This document shows, in pieces, positions 1-5,179 of a DNA stretch of 5,795 bases (positions are counted from its first letter, which is position 1; every line of letters begins with the position of its first letter). The notes under the pieces are model-generated. The model was not told where the DNA came from, did not search any database, and saw nothing but the letters and a program-made list of their open reading frames with translations. The stretch spans positions 1-5,795 of the forward strand of contig CAIYCZ010000419.1 in NCBI GenBank assembly GCA_903924805.1, written 5' to 3'. The DNA is from an uncultured delta proteobacterium. Lineage in GTDB: Bacteria; Desulfobacterota; WTBG01; CAIYCZ01. A program made the position numbers and the translations under genes.

Positions 1-330
1 CCCGAGGCCTATACCGATAAAGAGACCAATGACCAGTGCTGTTGCAGCAAGGGCAGGCACGGGAACGGGTACGAACCACCGGCCTATTTTATCCAGCAAT
101 GATTGTTCCTGCTCTGTCGTAATACGGGCAAGAGTTGCCGGTATGAGGTCAGGAACGTCTCTGGCTTCAGGAAGCTCAAGCAGCAGATCCCATGTTTTTG
201 CTAAGGTCTCAGCTTCCTGTGCGCAGCTGGGGCAGCTCCGGGTATGGCGGCTCACCTGTTCTGCAACGCTCTCCGGCAGTTCTTTGTCAAGGTAGGCTTT
301 GAGTTGTTTTTGAACCTGTTTGCAGTTCAT
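1..330 (-). CDS. Zinc-binding anti-sigma factor (zf-HC2/ZAS type), C-terminus beyond the window
   Basis: Reading leftward from the ATG at 330-328, the frame is open to the window edge, giving 110 residues of a longer protein. Seen: it begins MNCKQVQKQL and contains Cys3, then HTRSCPSC (His29, Cys33, Cys36). This is the spaced C...HxxxCxxC pattern of zinc-binding anti-sigma domains. A hydrophobic stretch starts near residue 91 (VPALAATALVIGLFIG), consistent with a membrane segment cut by the edge. A GGAG ribosome site lies 7 bases before the ATG. Known of the family: such proteins hold an ECF sigma factor at the inner membrane until a signal releases it. The ECF sigma gene lies upstream on the same strand, so they are almost certainly partners, although the 379-bp gap between them is unusual. 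The periplasmic sensor part is not in the window, so the signal cannot be guessed. Confidence 0.88.
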   Translation of the reverse strand, partial: MNCKQVQKQLKAYLDKELPESVAEQVSRHTRSCPSCAQEAETLAKTWDLLLELPEARDVPDLIPATLARITTEQEQSLLDKIGRWFVPVPVPALAATALVIGLFIGIGLG

Positions 331-333
331 AAA

Positions 334-340
334 TATCTCC
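334..340 (-). promoter_or_regulatory. Ribosome binding site of the anti-sigma gene
   Basis: On the minus strand AGGAG sits 7 bases before the ATG at 330-328. It gives the anti-sigma gene its own strong translation start, so it need not be translationally coupled to the distant sigma gene. Confidence 0.6.
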
Positions 341-354
341 TGACTTTAAAAACA

Positions 355-642
355 AACCACAGAGAACACAGGGAAATTATTAAAAATCATAATGGTGATA
401 AGCTGTTGCCCTCTTTGACTCTGCGCCCTCTTCAAGTATCAGCCTTTTTATGCCATTAATGAAAAGAGCAGGTTTTTGATTTCGTAATCCTAATTTATTG
501 TCTCAATTTGTCGTTTTAATTTTTGCATATTGAAATTAATTGACAGACCAAGTCGTTTGTTCATGATTGTTGTAAAGCAAATTAAGAGTACACAGAGTTT
601 TGGTTTTTAAAACTAAACGTTCTCTCCGCGCCCTCTGCGGTT
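355..642. repeat. Repeat-bounded, AT-rich non-coding segment between sigma and anti-sigma genes
   Basis: The 379-bp gap between the sigma stop and the anti-sigma start holds no convincing gene. Seen: AACCACAGAG at 355-364 and its near-perfect inverted copy CTCTGCGGTT at 633-642 (9 of 10 matching) bound a 288-bp stretch. Inside are a second ACACAGAG (590-597) and two copies of GCGCCCTCT (423-431 and 628-636). The segment therefore reads as two units, 355-431 and 590-642, each opening with a CACAGAG motif and closing with a GCGCCCTCT motif, separated by AT-rich sequence. Purine-rich motifs of this ACCRCAGAG kind are frequent in intergenic regions of environmental bacterial genomes. Its position suggests insertion into a once compact sigma/anti-sigma operon. 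No transposase is present and no clear target-site duplication was found. Confidence 0.5.
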
Positions 643-709
643 CATTCTCTCTATGTATTGTTTAACATAATTTCTTAGAAAAACTTGCGCTCCTATAGAT
701 TCCCACAGG

Positions 710-1285
710 CTATTCCTTTAATTCAGCGGGCAGTATTTTCTTCAGGGTCTCCATTCCACGGAATATGAGCGATTCCACGGCAGCGACTGAACACCCCAGT
801 ACCCCGGCAATCTCGCGGTAGCTTAAGTCTTCGAAACGCAGCAGCGTGATGGCGATTTTCTGCCTCTCCGGAAGGCAGTCCAGCGCACGGCGCACCAGAC
901 GCGCCCGATCATCTTTTTCAAGGGTGCTTTGATGGGTAATAGCGATCTCTGATGCAATGACAGGTGCATGACCTTGATTACCGGTCCCCTCTGCTTTATA
1001 CAGAGGGTCTCTTTTCTGGTGCTGCAGAAAGTTGATGCAATGGTTTACGGTGATCCGGTAAAGCCATGTAAAAATTTCAGCATCCGGAGAATAGGAACCT
1101 GCTGCCCGGTATATCTTGACAAAGATATCCTGAACAAGGTCACGGGAAATCTCCGCATCGCCGGTAAACCGGCAGACGGTACGGTAAACCCGTTCCTGGT
1201 AACGAGCCATGAAGGTTTTAAAGGCTTCGTTGTCTTTGCGCGCGATTTCCCTTATAAGTTCTGCGTCGCTTATGGTTTCCTGCAA
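710..1285 (-). CDS. ECF-family RNA polymerase sigma factor (RpoE-like sigma-70)
   Basis: This 191-residue protein has the usual ECF length and the two expected domains. Region 2 covers about residues 21-92. It includes RDLVQDIFVKIYR (48-60), which binds core polymerase, and FTWLYRITVNHCINFL (72-87), the -10 recognition helix. After a linker, region 4 spans about 131-184, with DCLPERQKIAITLLRFEDLS followed by the -35-binding helix-turn-helix (EIAGVLGCSVAAVESLIFR, 158-176). The start is taken as TTG at 1285-1283. An in-frame TAA lies at 1303-1301, no ATG or GTG lies between it and region 2, and AAAAAGG precedes the TTG by about 9 bases. The next ATG (residue 26) would cut into region 2. Its partner is the anti-sigma gene downstream. 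Regulation is presumably by release from that anti-sigma; the regulon cannot be read from this window. Confidence 0.94.
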   Translation of the reverse strand: MQETISDAELIREIARKDNEAFKTFMARYQERVYRTVCRFTGDAEISRDLVQDIFVKIYRAAGSYSPDAEIFTWLYRITVNHCINFLQHQKRDPLYKAEGTGNQGHAPVIASEIAITHQSTLEKDDRARLVRRALDCLPERQKIAITLLRFEDLSYREIAGVLGCSVAAVESLIFRGMETLKKILPAELKE

Positions 1286-1293
1286 AATTAAAG

Positions 1294-1300
1294 GCCTTTT
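1294..1300 (-). promoter_or_regulatory. Ribosome binding site supporting the TTG start of the sigma gene
   Basis: AAAAAGG on the minus strand lies about 8-9 bases ahead of TTG 1285-1283 and just inside the in-frame stop at 1303-1301. It is the only Shine-Dalgarno-like sequence compatible with a full-length region 2. Confidence 0.5.
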
Positions 1301-1314
1301 TTAGCAGATAATTA

Positions 1315-1344
1315 TTTATACTCTTCTTTATTATATGCTCGCAA
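1315..1344 (-). promoter_or_regulatory. Possible housekeeping-type promoter of the sigma gene
   Basis: On the minus strand TTGCGA (1344-1339) is followed after 18 bases by TATAAA (1320-1315). These match 4 of 6 and 5 of 6 positions of the sigma-70 consensus. Transcription would begin near 1308, giving a short leader of about 22 bases before the TTG codon. The surrounding DNA is AT-rich, so chance matches are likely. No convincing GGAAC-type ECF autoregulatory -35 was seen. Confidence 0.3.
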
Positions 1345-1468
1345 CAGTGGTTTTTATATCCTGTTAAACAAATTTAATAAATAAAAATTGCGGTACGCTG
1401 TAAAAAAGCCCTACCTGTTTTCTCCTGTTATGCGTTATCATACTGCCATGCACAGGAAGAAAAACACG

Positions 1469-2062
1469 ATGATTAAAGCAATCATATTTGACCTTGGCAA
1501 GGTCATCGTTGATTTTGACCATGTTACTATCTGTAAGAGGCTGGCTACCTATTGTTCTTTTACACCGGAGCAGATCTATGCCAGGATATTTACATCGGGA
1601 CTTGAAGCAGCTTTTGATGAAGGGAATATAACTCCCATAGAATTCTTTCACAAAGTTAAAGAAAGCCTTAATCTGGATATACCTGCCAGCGCGTTTCAAA
1701 ACATATGGAATGCTATTTTCTCGTTGAACCCGGGTATTTCAGCGCTGATTAAACAGCTTAAAAAAGATTACCGGCTTTTATGTCTTTCAAACACTAATCC
1801 CTGGCATTTTTCATACTGCTTGGAGCGTTTTCCGGTGCTTAGAAATTTTAATTCCTTCATTCTTTCCTGTGAAGTTAAAAAGAGAAAGCCAAATCGCAAG
1901 ATATTTGCAGAAGCTATTAAAAAAGCAGGTGTTTTACCCAGTGAATGCTTATATATTGATGACCTGGAAGTGCATGTAAAAAAGGCTCAGGAAATGGGCA
2001 TGAACGCAGTGCATTTCACTTCGGTACAGCAGCTTGAAAAAGAATTAAAGCTGTATCTGTGA
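1469..2062 (+). CDS. HAD-superfamily phosphatase, YihX-like (subfamily IA)
   Basis: A 197-residue cytoplasmic hydrolase with all four HAD motifs. Motif I is IIFDLGKVIVDFD, with nucleophile Asp8. Motif II is LLCLSNTN with Ser107. Motif III is the lysine in KKRKPNRKIF (Lys140). Motif IV is LYIDDLEVHV with Asp164-Asp165. The cap between motifs I and II is a small helical insertion of about 90 residues, as in subfamily IA. The layout, the DLG form of motif I and the LSNTN motif match E. coli YihX, an alpha-glucose-1-phosphate phosphatase, but the substrate here cannot be read from sequence. The ATG at 1469 is chosen because AGGAAG (1454-1459) precedes it by 9 bases and the conserved beta-strand begins at once. 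ATG 1448 or TTG 1388 would add an unconserved tail. It is divergent from the sigma gene, and its base composition looks more AT-rich than the chaperone genes downstream. Confidence 0.88.
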   Translation: MIKAIIFDLGKVIVDFDHVTICKRLATYCSFTPEQIYARIFTSGLEAAFDEGNITPIEFFHKVKESLNLDIPASAFQNIWNAIFSLNPGISALIKQLKKDYRLLCLSNTNPWHFSYCLERFPVLRNFNSFILSCEVKKRKPNRKIFAEAIKKAGVLPSECLYIDDLEVHVKKAQEMGMNAVHFTSVQQLEKELKLYL

Positions 2063-2064
2063 AG

Positions 2065-2092
2065 TTGACAATAATAATTAAATGGTTACTCT
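2065..2092 (+). promoter_or_regulatory. Possible promoter of the ClpX-like/J-protein operon
   Basis: A perfect TTGACA lies at 2065-2070, only two bases after the HAD stop codon. A weak -10 candidate, TACTCT, lies 16 bases further on (2087-2092, 3 of 6 consensus). No hairpin terminator separates the HAD gene from this site, so read-through from upstream remains possible. No obvious heat-shock-type or CIRCE inverted repeat was seen in the 131-bp gap. Confidence 0.35.
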
Positions 2093-2181
2093 AAAAAAGA
2101 AGATATAAAAAAGTACGGCATTGCAGCCCTGAAGTAAGCAATCTGTGTTATAAGGATAGATACGGTAACTTATTGGAGAAA

Positions 2182-2187
2182 AAGGTG
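2182..2187 (+). promoter_or_regulatory. Ribosome binding site deciding the ClpX-like start
   Basis: AAGGTG ends 6 bases before ATG 2194, and a stronger-looking GGAG at 2175-2178 lies 15 bases before it. The alternative TTG at 2173 has only AGGA about 16 bases upstream, and it would place the GGAG inside the gene. The ATG is therefore preferred. Confidence 0.45.
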
Positions 2188-2193
2188 CTAACC

Positions 2194-3933
2194 ATGAATA
2201 ACCATAATATCCCCAGCCCGCGAGAACTGGAAAAAGAGCTGAATGAATATTTATCCAAAAAATATGGCGACAACGTGCGTCTGAGCGTTCCTTTGCTCTT
2301 CCCTGACAAAGCTGAAACCGGAACGGAAGAGCAGGAAAAAAAGAAGGCCCCTTCCGGACCCAAAATTAATTTTGATATGAAGCCGGAGGAGCTTGAATCA
2401 TACCTCAATGAGTACGTCATTAAACAGGAAAAAGCAAAAGAGATTCTATCCACAAAAATCTGTACCCATTTTAACAGGATTAAACACGAAGATGACTCGG
2501 CTACGGTTGGTAATATAAAAAACAACATTATTATGATCGGACCGACCGGCGTGGGCAAGACGTTTTTAATTAAGCTCATTGCCCAGAAGATCGGCGTTCC
2601 CTTTGTCAAGGGCGATGCAACCAAGTTCAGTGAGACGGGCTATGTGGGCGGTGACGCAGAGGATCTGGTGCGTGACCTGGTCAGAGAGGCAAACGGCGAT
2701 ATTGAACGCGCTCAGTACGGCATTATTTATATTGATGAAATTGACAAGATTGCAAGCAGCAATAACCTGTACGGCCCCGATGTCTCCCGCACCGGCGTTC
2801 AGCGGGCACTTCTCAAACCCATGGAAGAGACCGAAGTGGATCTCAAGGTGCCCCACGATATTGTCTCGCAGATGGAAGCAGTGGAACAGTACCGCAAAAC
2901 CGGGAAGCGTGAACGGAAGATGATCAACACTAAAAATATTTTGTTTATTGTCAGCGGCGCTTTCAGCGGACTTGAAAAAATCGTCGGCGAGCGTCTGAAC
3001 AGCAAGGGACTGGGGTTTGGCGCTGAGCTGAAGCACAGGGACCGGGAGGATGAACTGTTTGAGCAGGCAAAGTCAGAAGACCTGATGAAGTATGGTTTTG
3101 AATCAGAGTTCATCGGCAGACTGCCGGTGGTGGCAGTGTTTGAAACACTTACCACGGACGACCTGTACGCAATACTCAAGAATCCCAACAGCACGGTGAT
3201 AAACAGCAAAAAAAGAGATTTCATGGCCTACGGGATTGATATCAGGTTTGAGGGTGACGCCCTCAGAAAAATCGCCGAGATGGCATGCGAGGAAAAGACC
3301 GGCGCGCGGGGGCTCATCAGTGCTGTTGAACGGGTGCTGCTCAAATTTGAGAAGAAGCTGCCCTCCACAGAGATAAAAAAGCTGGTGGTAACCGGAGCGA
3401 TGGCGGAACACCCGGTAAAAGAACTCAAGGCACTTCTCTCTGCAAGAGACTGTGCCCCGCTGTATGACAGGCATCAGCAGCTCATAGAACAGGAAAAGTA
3501 TGAACTCCGGGAACGGATACTCGAGAAAAGGGCATCTCTTGGCGCCGCCAAAAGTACTTTTTTAAATGCCCTGCGTCTGGATATACTGGTAAATACTGCG
3601 GTGGTAAAGTGCCGTGATTATCAGAAGGTGCTGGATGAGGCGATTCTGATAGACGGTGCTGTTAAACATTTTGAGAAAACATTTCATGAGCGGTATGCTA
3701 TAAACATACAGTTTGATGAAACTGCCGTTAACCGGGTACTTGAAATGGTGCTGGATGATGGTACTGATGTTGACCGGTTACTGGACATGCTGTTGAAAAA
3801 TTATGAGCACGGGCTGAAACTGGTGCGTGAGAAGACCGGCAGAAACAGCTTTGTATTTCCGAAGGAAGCAATTGAGTCTCCTCAGCACTACTTAAATAAT
3901 TTAATCAGGGAGTCTTACCAGCAGGGAGCATAA
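2194..3933 (+). CDS. ClpX-like AAA+ unfoldase lacking the zinc domain, with a C-terminal extension
   Basis: A 579-residue AAA+ ATPase of the ClpX/HslU clade, predicted to unfold or remodel proteins with ATP in the cytoplasm. Seen, numbering from ATG 2194: Walker A GPTGVGKT (116-123), pore loop GYVG (149-152), Walker B IIYIDEID (177-184), sensor 1 in ILFIVSGAF (249-257), an LGF tripeptide (273-275) where ClpX carries its ClpP-docking IGF, the arginine-finger box EFIGRLPV (Arg309) and sensor 2 GARGL (Arg372). All catalytic residues look intact. The first 60 residues are charged and helical, with no cysteines, so the ClpX zinc-binding domain is absent. The segment matching the ClpX RKH loop is about 11 residues longer and lacks GGRKHP. 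From about residue 405 there is an extension beyond normal ClpX (about 420 residues in total). It comprises a charged helical stretch, then a segment (501-573) resembling the small domain. The TAA is immediately followed by the J-protein ATG, implying coupled translation. A true clpX is expected elsewhere in the genome; this is likely a paralogue. Confidence 0.9.
   Translation: MNNHNIPSPRELEKELNEYLSKKYGDNVRLSVPLLFPDKAETGTEEQEKKKAPSGPKINFDMKPEELESYLNEYVIKQEKAKEILSTKICTHFNRIKHEDDSATVGNIKNNIIMIGPTGVGKTFLIKLIAQKIGVPFVKGDATKFSETGYVGGDAEDLVRDLVREANGDIERAQYGIIYIDEIDKIASSNNLYGPDVSRTGVQRALLKPMEETEVDLKVPHDIVSQMEAVEQYRKTGKRERKMINTKNILFIVSGAFSGLEKIVGERLNSKGLGFGAELKHRDREDELFEQAKSEDLMKYGFESEFIGRLPVVAVFETLTTDDLYAILKNPNSTVINSKKRDFMAYGIDIRFEGDALRKIAEMACEEKTGARGLISAVERVLLKFEKKLPSTEIKKLVVTGAMAEHPVKELKALLSARDCAPLYDRHQQLIEQEKYELRERILEKRASLGAAKSTFLNALRLDILVNTAVVKCRDYQKVLDEAILIDGAVKHFEKTFHERYAINIQFDETAVNRVLEMVLDDGTDVDRLLDMLLKNYEHGLKLVREKTGRNSFVFPKEAIESPQHYLNNLIRESYQQGA
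3923..3928 (+). promoter_or_regulatory. Ribosome binding site of the J-protein, inside the AAA+ gene
   Basis: AGGGAG lies 5 bases before the ATG at 3934 and within the last codons of the ClpX-like gene. Together with the TAA-ATG junction, which has no spacer, it indicates translational coupling of the two proteins. Confidence 0.65.
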
Positions 3934-4899
3934 ATGGCTGCGAATGGCGATTATTATAAAATTCTGGGCGTCAGCCGCACGGCAATGGAAAGTGAAATAA
4001 AAAAAACCTACCGGAAGCTTGCCCTCCAGTATCACCCGGACAGAAACCCGGGGGACAAAAAGTCTGAGGAGCATTTTAAGAAAATAAATGAAGCCTATGC
4101 GGTGCTGAGTGACAAAGAAAAGAGGGCTCAGTATGACCGGTTCGGCTCTGCTGGATTTCATCAGCGCTATACTCAGGAAGACATTTTCCGCGGCTTTGAT
4201 GTCGGTGATTTATTCAAGGACATGGGATACGGATCGGAAGACATATTCAGCCGAATTTTTGGCAACGGCAGGAGGGGGCCGGGATCTGGACCGGGCTTTG
4301 GCGGCAGGACCCGGGGCGGAGGTGTTAACATGGAAGATTTATTCGGGGGAGGCGGATTTGGCCAGCAGCAGGCCCATGCTCCGCAGGGAAGAGACCTGAC
4401 CATGGATCTTGCCATTGATTTCATGGAGGCAGTCAATGGCTGCGAAAAAAAGATTACTTATATTGTGGATGGCAAGAGAAACGAGATTACGGTAAAGATA
4501 CCGCGCGGCATCAGCAGCGGACAGAAACTCAGGCTGGCAGGCAAGGGAGAGCACGGTATGAGTCAGGCTGCCGGGGATCTGTTCGTTACCATCCAGGTGA
4601 AGGATCACCCGTTATTCAAACGGGAAGGAAATGATGTAATTGTTGAGCAGAAGATAAAACTAACCGAGACGCTTTTGGGAACAACCATCGAAGTGCCAAC
4701 CCTGAATGGCACTAAAAGCGTAAAGGTGCCCGCGGGAGTTCAAAGTCAAACACGGCTGCGGCTCAAGGGCTGCGGCATACCGCATTTTAAGGGAGGTGGC
4801 CAGGGGGATGCATACGTCAAAATAATAGTCAGTATCCCCAAGCACCTCACTCCCCAGCAAAAGAAGCTTATCGAATCTTTGGCTGAGGAAGGACTATAG
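3934..4899 (+). CDS. Class B (type II) DnaJ/CbpA-like J-domain co-chaperone
   Basis: A 321-residue Hsp40 of CbpA-like size. The J domain covers about residues 5-72 (DYYKILGVSRTAMESEIKK onward), with the Hsp70-activating HPD at 34-36 and the helix IV region KEKRAQYDRFG. A Gly/Phe-rich linker (about 73-150) follows. It contains four D-[IL]-F motifs (82-85, 91-94, 102-105, 134-137) and glycine runs. The C-terminal substrate-binding beta-domains follow: CTD I about 151-224 (RDLTMDLAIDFMEAVNG, IPRGISSGQKLRLAGKG) and CTD II about 225-304 (LTETLLGTTIEVPTLNG). The four CxxCxGxG zinc motifs of class A DnaJ are absent. The protein should bring unfolded clients to an Hsp70 (DnaK) and trigger its ATPase. 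No dnaK or grpE is adjacent. Being fused transcriptionally to a ClpX-like unfoldase instead suggests cooperation with that machine, which is an inference. Confidence 0.95.
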   Translation: MAANGDYYKILGVSRTAMESEIKKTYRKLALQYHPDRNPGDKKSEEHFKKINEAYAVLSDKEKRAQYDRFGSAGFHQRYTQEDIFRGFDVGDLFKDMGYGSEDIFSRIFGNGRRGPGSGPGFGGRTRGGGVNMEDLFGGGGFGQQQAHAPQGRDLTMDLAIDFMEAVNGCEKKITYIVDGKRNEITVKIPRGISSGQKLRLAGKGEHGMSQAAGDLFVTIQVKDHPLFKREGNDVIVEQKIKLTETLLGTTIEVPTLNGTKSVKVPAGVQSQTRLRLKGCGIPHFKGGGQGDAYVKIIVSIPKHLTPQQKKLIESLAEEGL

Positions 4900-4900
4900 A

Positions 4901-4970
4901 TTGCAGATTGCGGATTTCGGAATGTGGAATATTTATTCGTGCACTTCGCATTCCGCACTCTGAATTCCGG
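4901..4970 (+). repeat. Intergenic inverted repeat of the GATTGCGGATTTCGGA type
   Basis: Directly after the J-protein stop, CGGATTTCGGAATGTGGAAT (4911-4930) can pair with 4950-4969 in an imperfect hairpin: 16 of 20 positions match and a 19-base loop separates the arms. Sequences of the ATTGCGGATTTCGGA / ATTCCGCAATCC kind are widespread, non-coding intergenic repeats in environmental bacteria. They produce spurious translations such as FRNPQSAI, which can be read here on the minus strand. It could also slow or end transcription of the chaperone operon, but no T-tract follows. Confidence 0.55.
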
Positions 4971-5037
4971 AACCCCTAACCCGGACAAGCCGGAACCAAA
5001 GTTAACCGCAAAGGCTAAAAAAGAAACAAAGAAGATT

Positions 5038-5104
5038 GAATTTGGAACTCACAAAGGTGAAAACAAAAATTTCCTGATTTCTTGAGTTCCAGATTTTTAA
5101 TTTT
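5038..5104 (+). terminator. Weak candidate terminator hairpin
   Basis: TGGAACTCA (5043-5051) pairs perfectly with TGAGTTCCA (5083-5091). The pairing extends imperfectly outward to 14 positions, and GATTTTTAATTTT follows. The 31-base loop and AT-rich outer stem make it weak as an intrinsic terminator. It lies 140 bases beyond the J-protein stop. Confidence 0.25.
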
Positions 5105-5128
5105 ACTTCCCCTATTCGCAAGAAATTT

Positions 5129-5142
5129 AGTCTTAAGAGACT
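5129..5142. repeat. Short REP-like palindrome (AGTCT-TAAG-AGACT)
   Basis: A perfect 5-bp stem with a TAAG loop lies next to GACCCC. On the minus strand this reads GGGGTCAGTCTCTTAAGACT, reminiscent of REP-type palindromes that begin GGGGTCAG. It lies downstream of the minus-strand unknown gene and could mark that transcript's 3' end. One copy in the window is not enough to prove a repeat family. Confidence 0.35.
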
Positions 5143-5179
5143 GACCCCTAACCACGAATCCCGGGTTTCATCCCCCACT

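Larger units (their letters stand above)
4900..5179. other. Convergent intergenic region, non-coding
   Basis: These 280 bases lie between the convergent ends of the J-protein gene and the unknown minus-strand gene. No supported gene is seen. Besides the repeat at 4901-4970 the region holds AACCGCAAAGG (5004-5014), one base different from the AACCGCAGAGG end of the element near 642. It also holds two small inverted repeats, at 5043-5091 and 5129-5142. It appears to be a collecting ground for short repeats rather than a regulatory region. Confidence 0.5.

Noticed and set aside
244..459. Plus-strand open frame of 71 codons
   Set aside because: It overlaps the anti-sigma N-terminus in antisense and runs into the repeat segment; the zinc motif on the other strand is the real signal.
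968..1291. Plus-strand open frame across the sigma gene
   Set aside because: It is the antisense shadow of conserved sigma regions 2 and the linker, with no independent support.
2173..2193. TTG at 2173 as the start of the ClpX-like gene
   Set aside because: It would add seven residues, lacks a well-spaced ribosome site, and would place a GGAG motif inside the gene. ATG 2194 is better supported.
2566..3036. Long minus-strand open frame, antisense to the ClpX-like gene
   Set aside because: It lies entirely within a gene with intact AAA+ motifs and its translation has no recognisable domain. The same applies to the frames at 2148-2624, 2799-3224 and 3103-3474.
2194..3933. Calling the AAA+ gene clpX or hslU
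   Set aside because: The zinc-binding domain and RKH motif of ClpX are missing and the protein is about 150 residues longer. The GYVG pore loop and ClpX-type sensor motifs argue against HslU.
3934..4899. Calling the J-protein dnaJ (class A)
   Set aside because: None of the four CxxCxGxG zinc motifs is present; only two isolated cysteines are seen in the C-terminal part.
4911..4969. Intrinsic terminator of the chaperone operon
   Set aside because: The hairpin is imperfect with a 19-base loop and no run of T follows, so it is listed as a repeat instead.
4746..4988. Minus-strand open frame after the J-protein
   Set aside because: Part of its translation reads FRNPQSAI, the typical product of a non-coding intergenic repeat, and the rest is antisense to CTD II.
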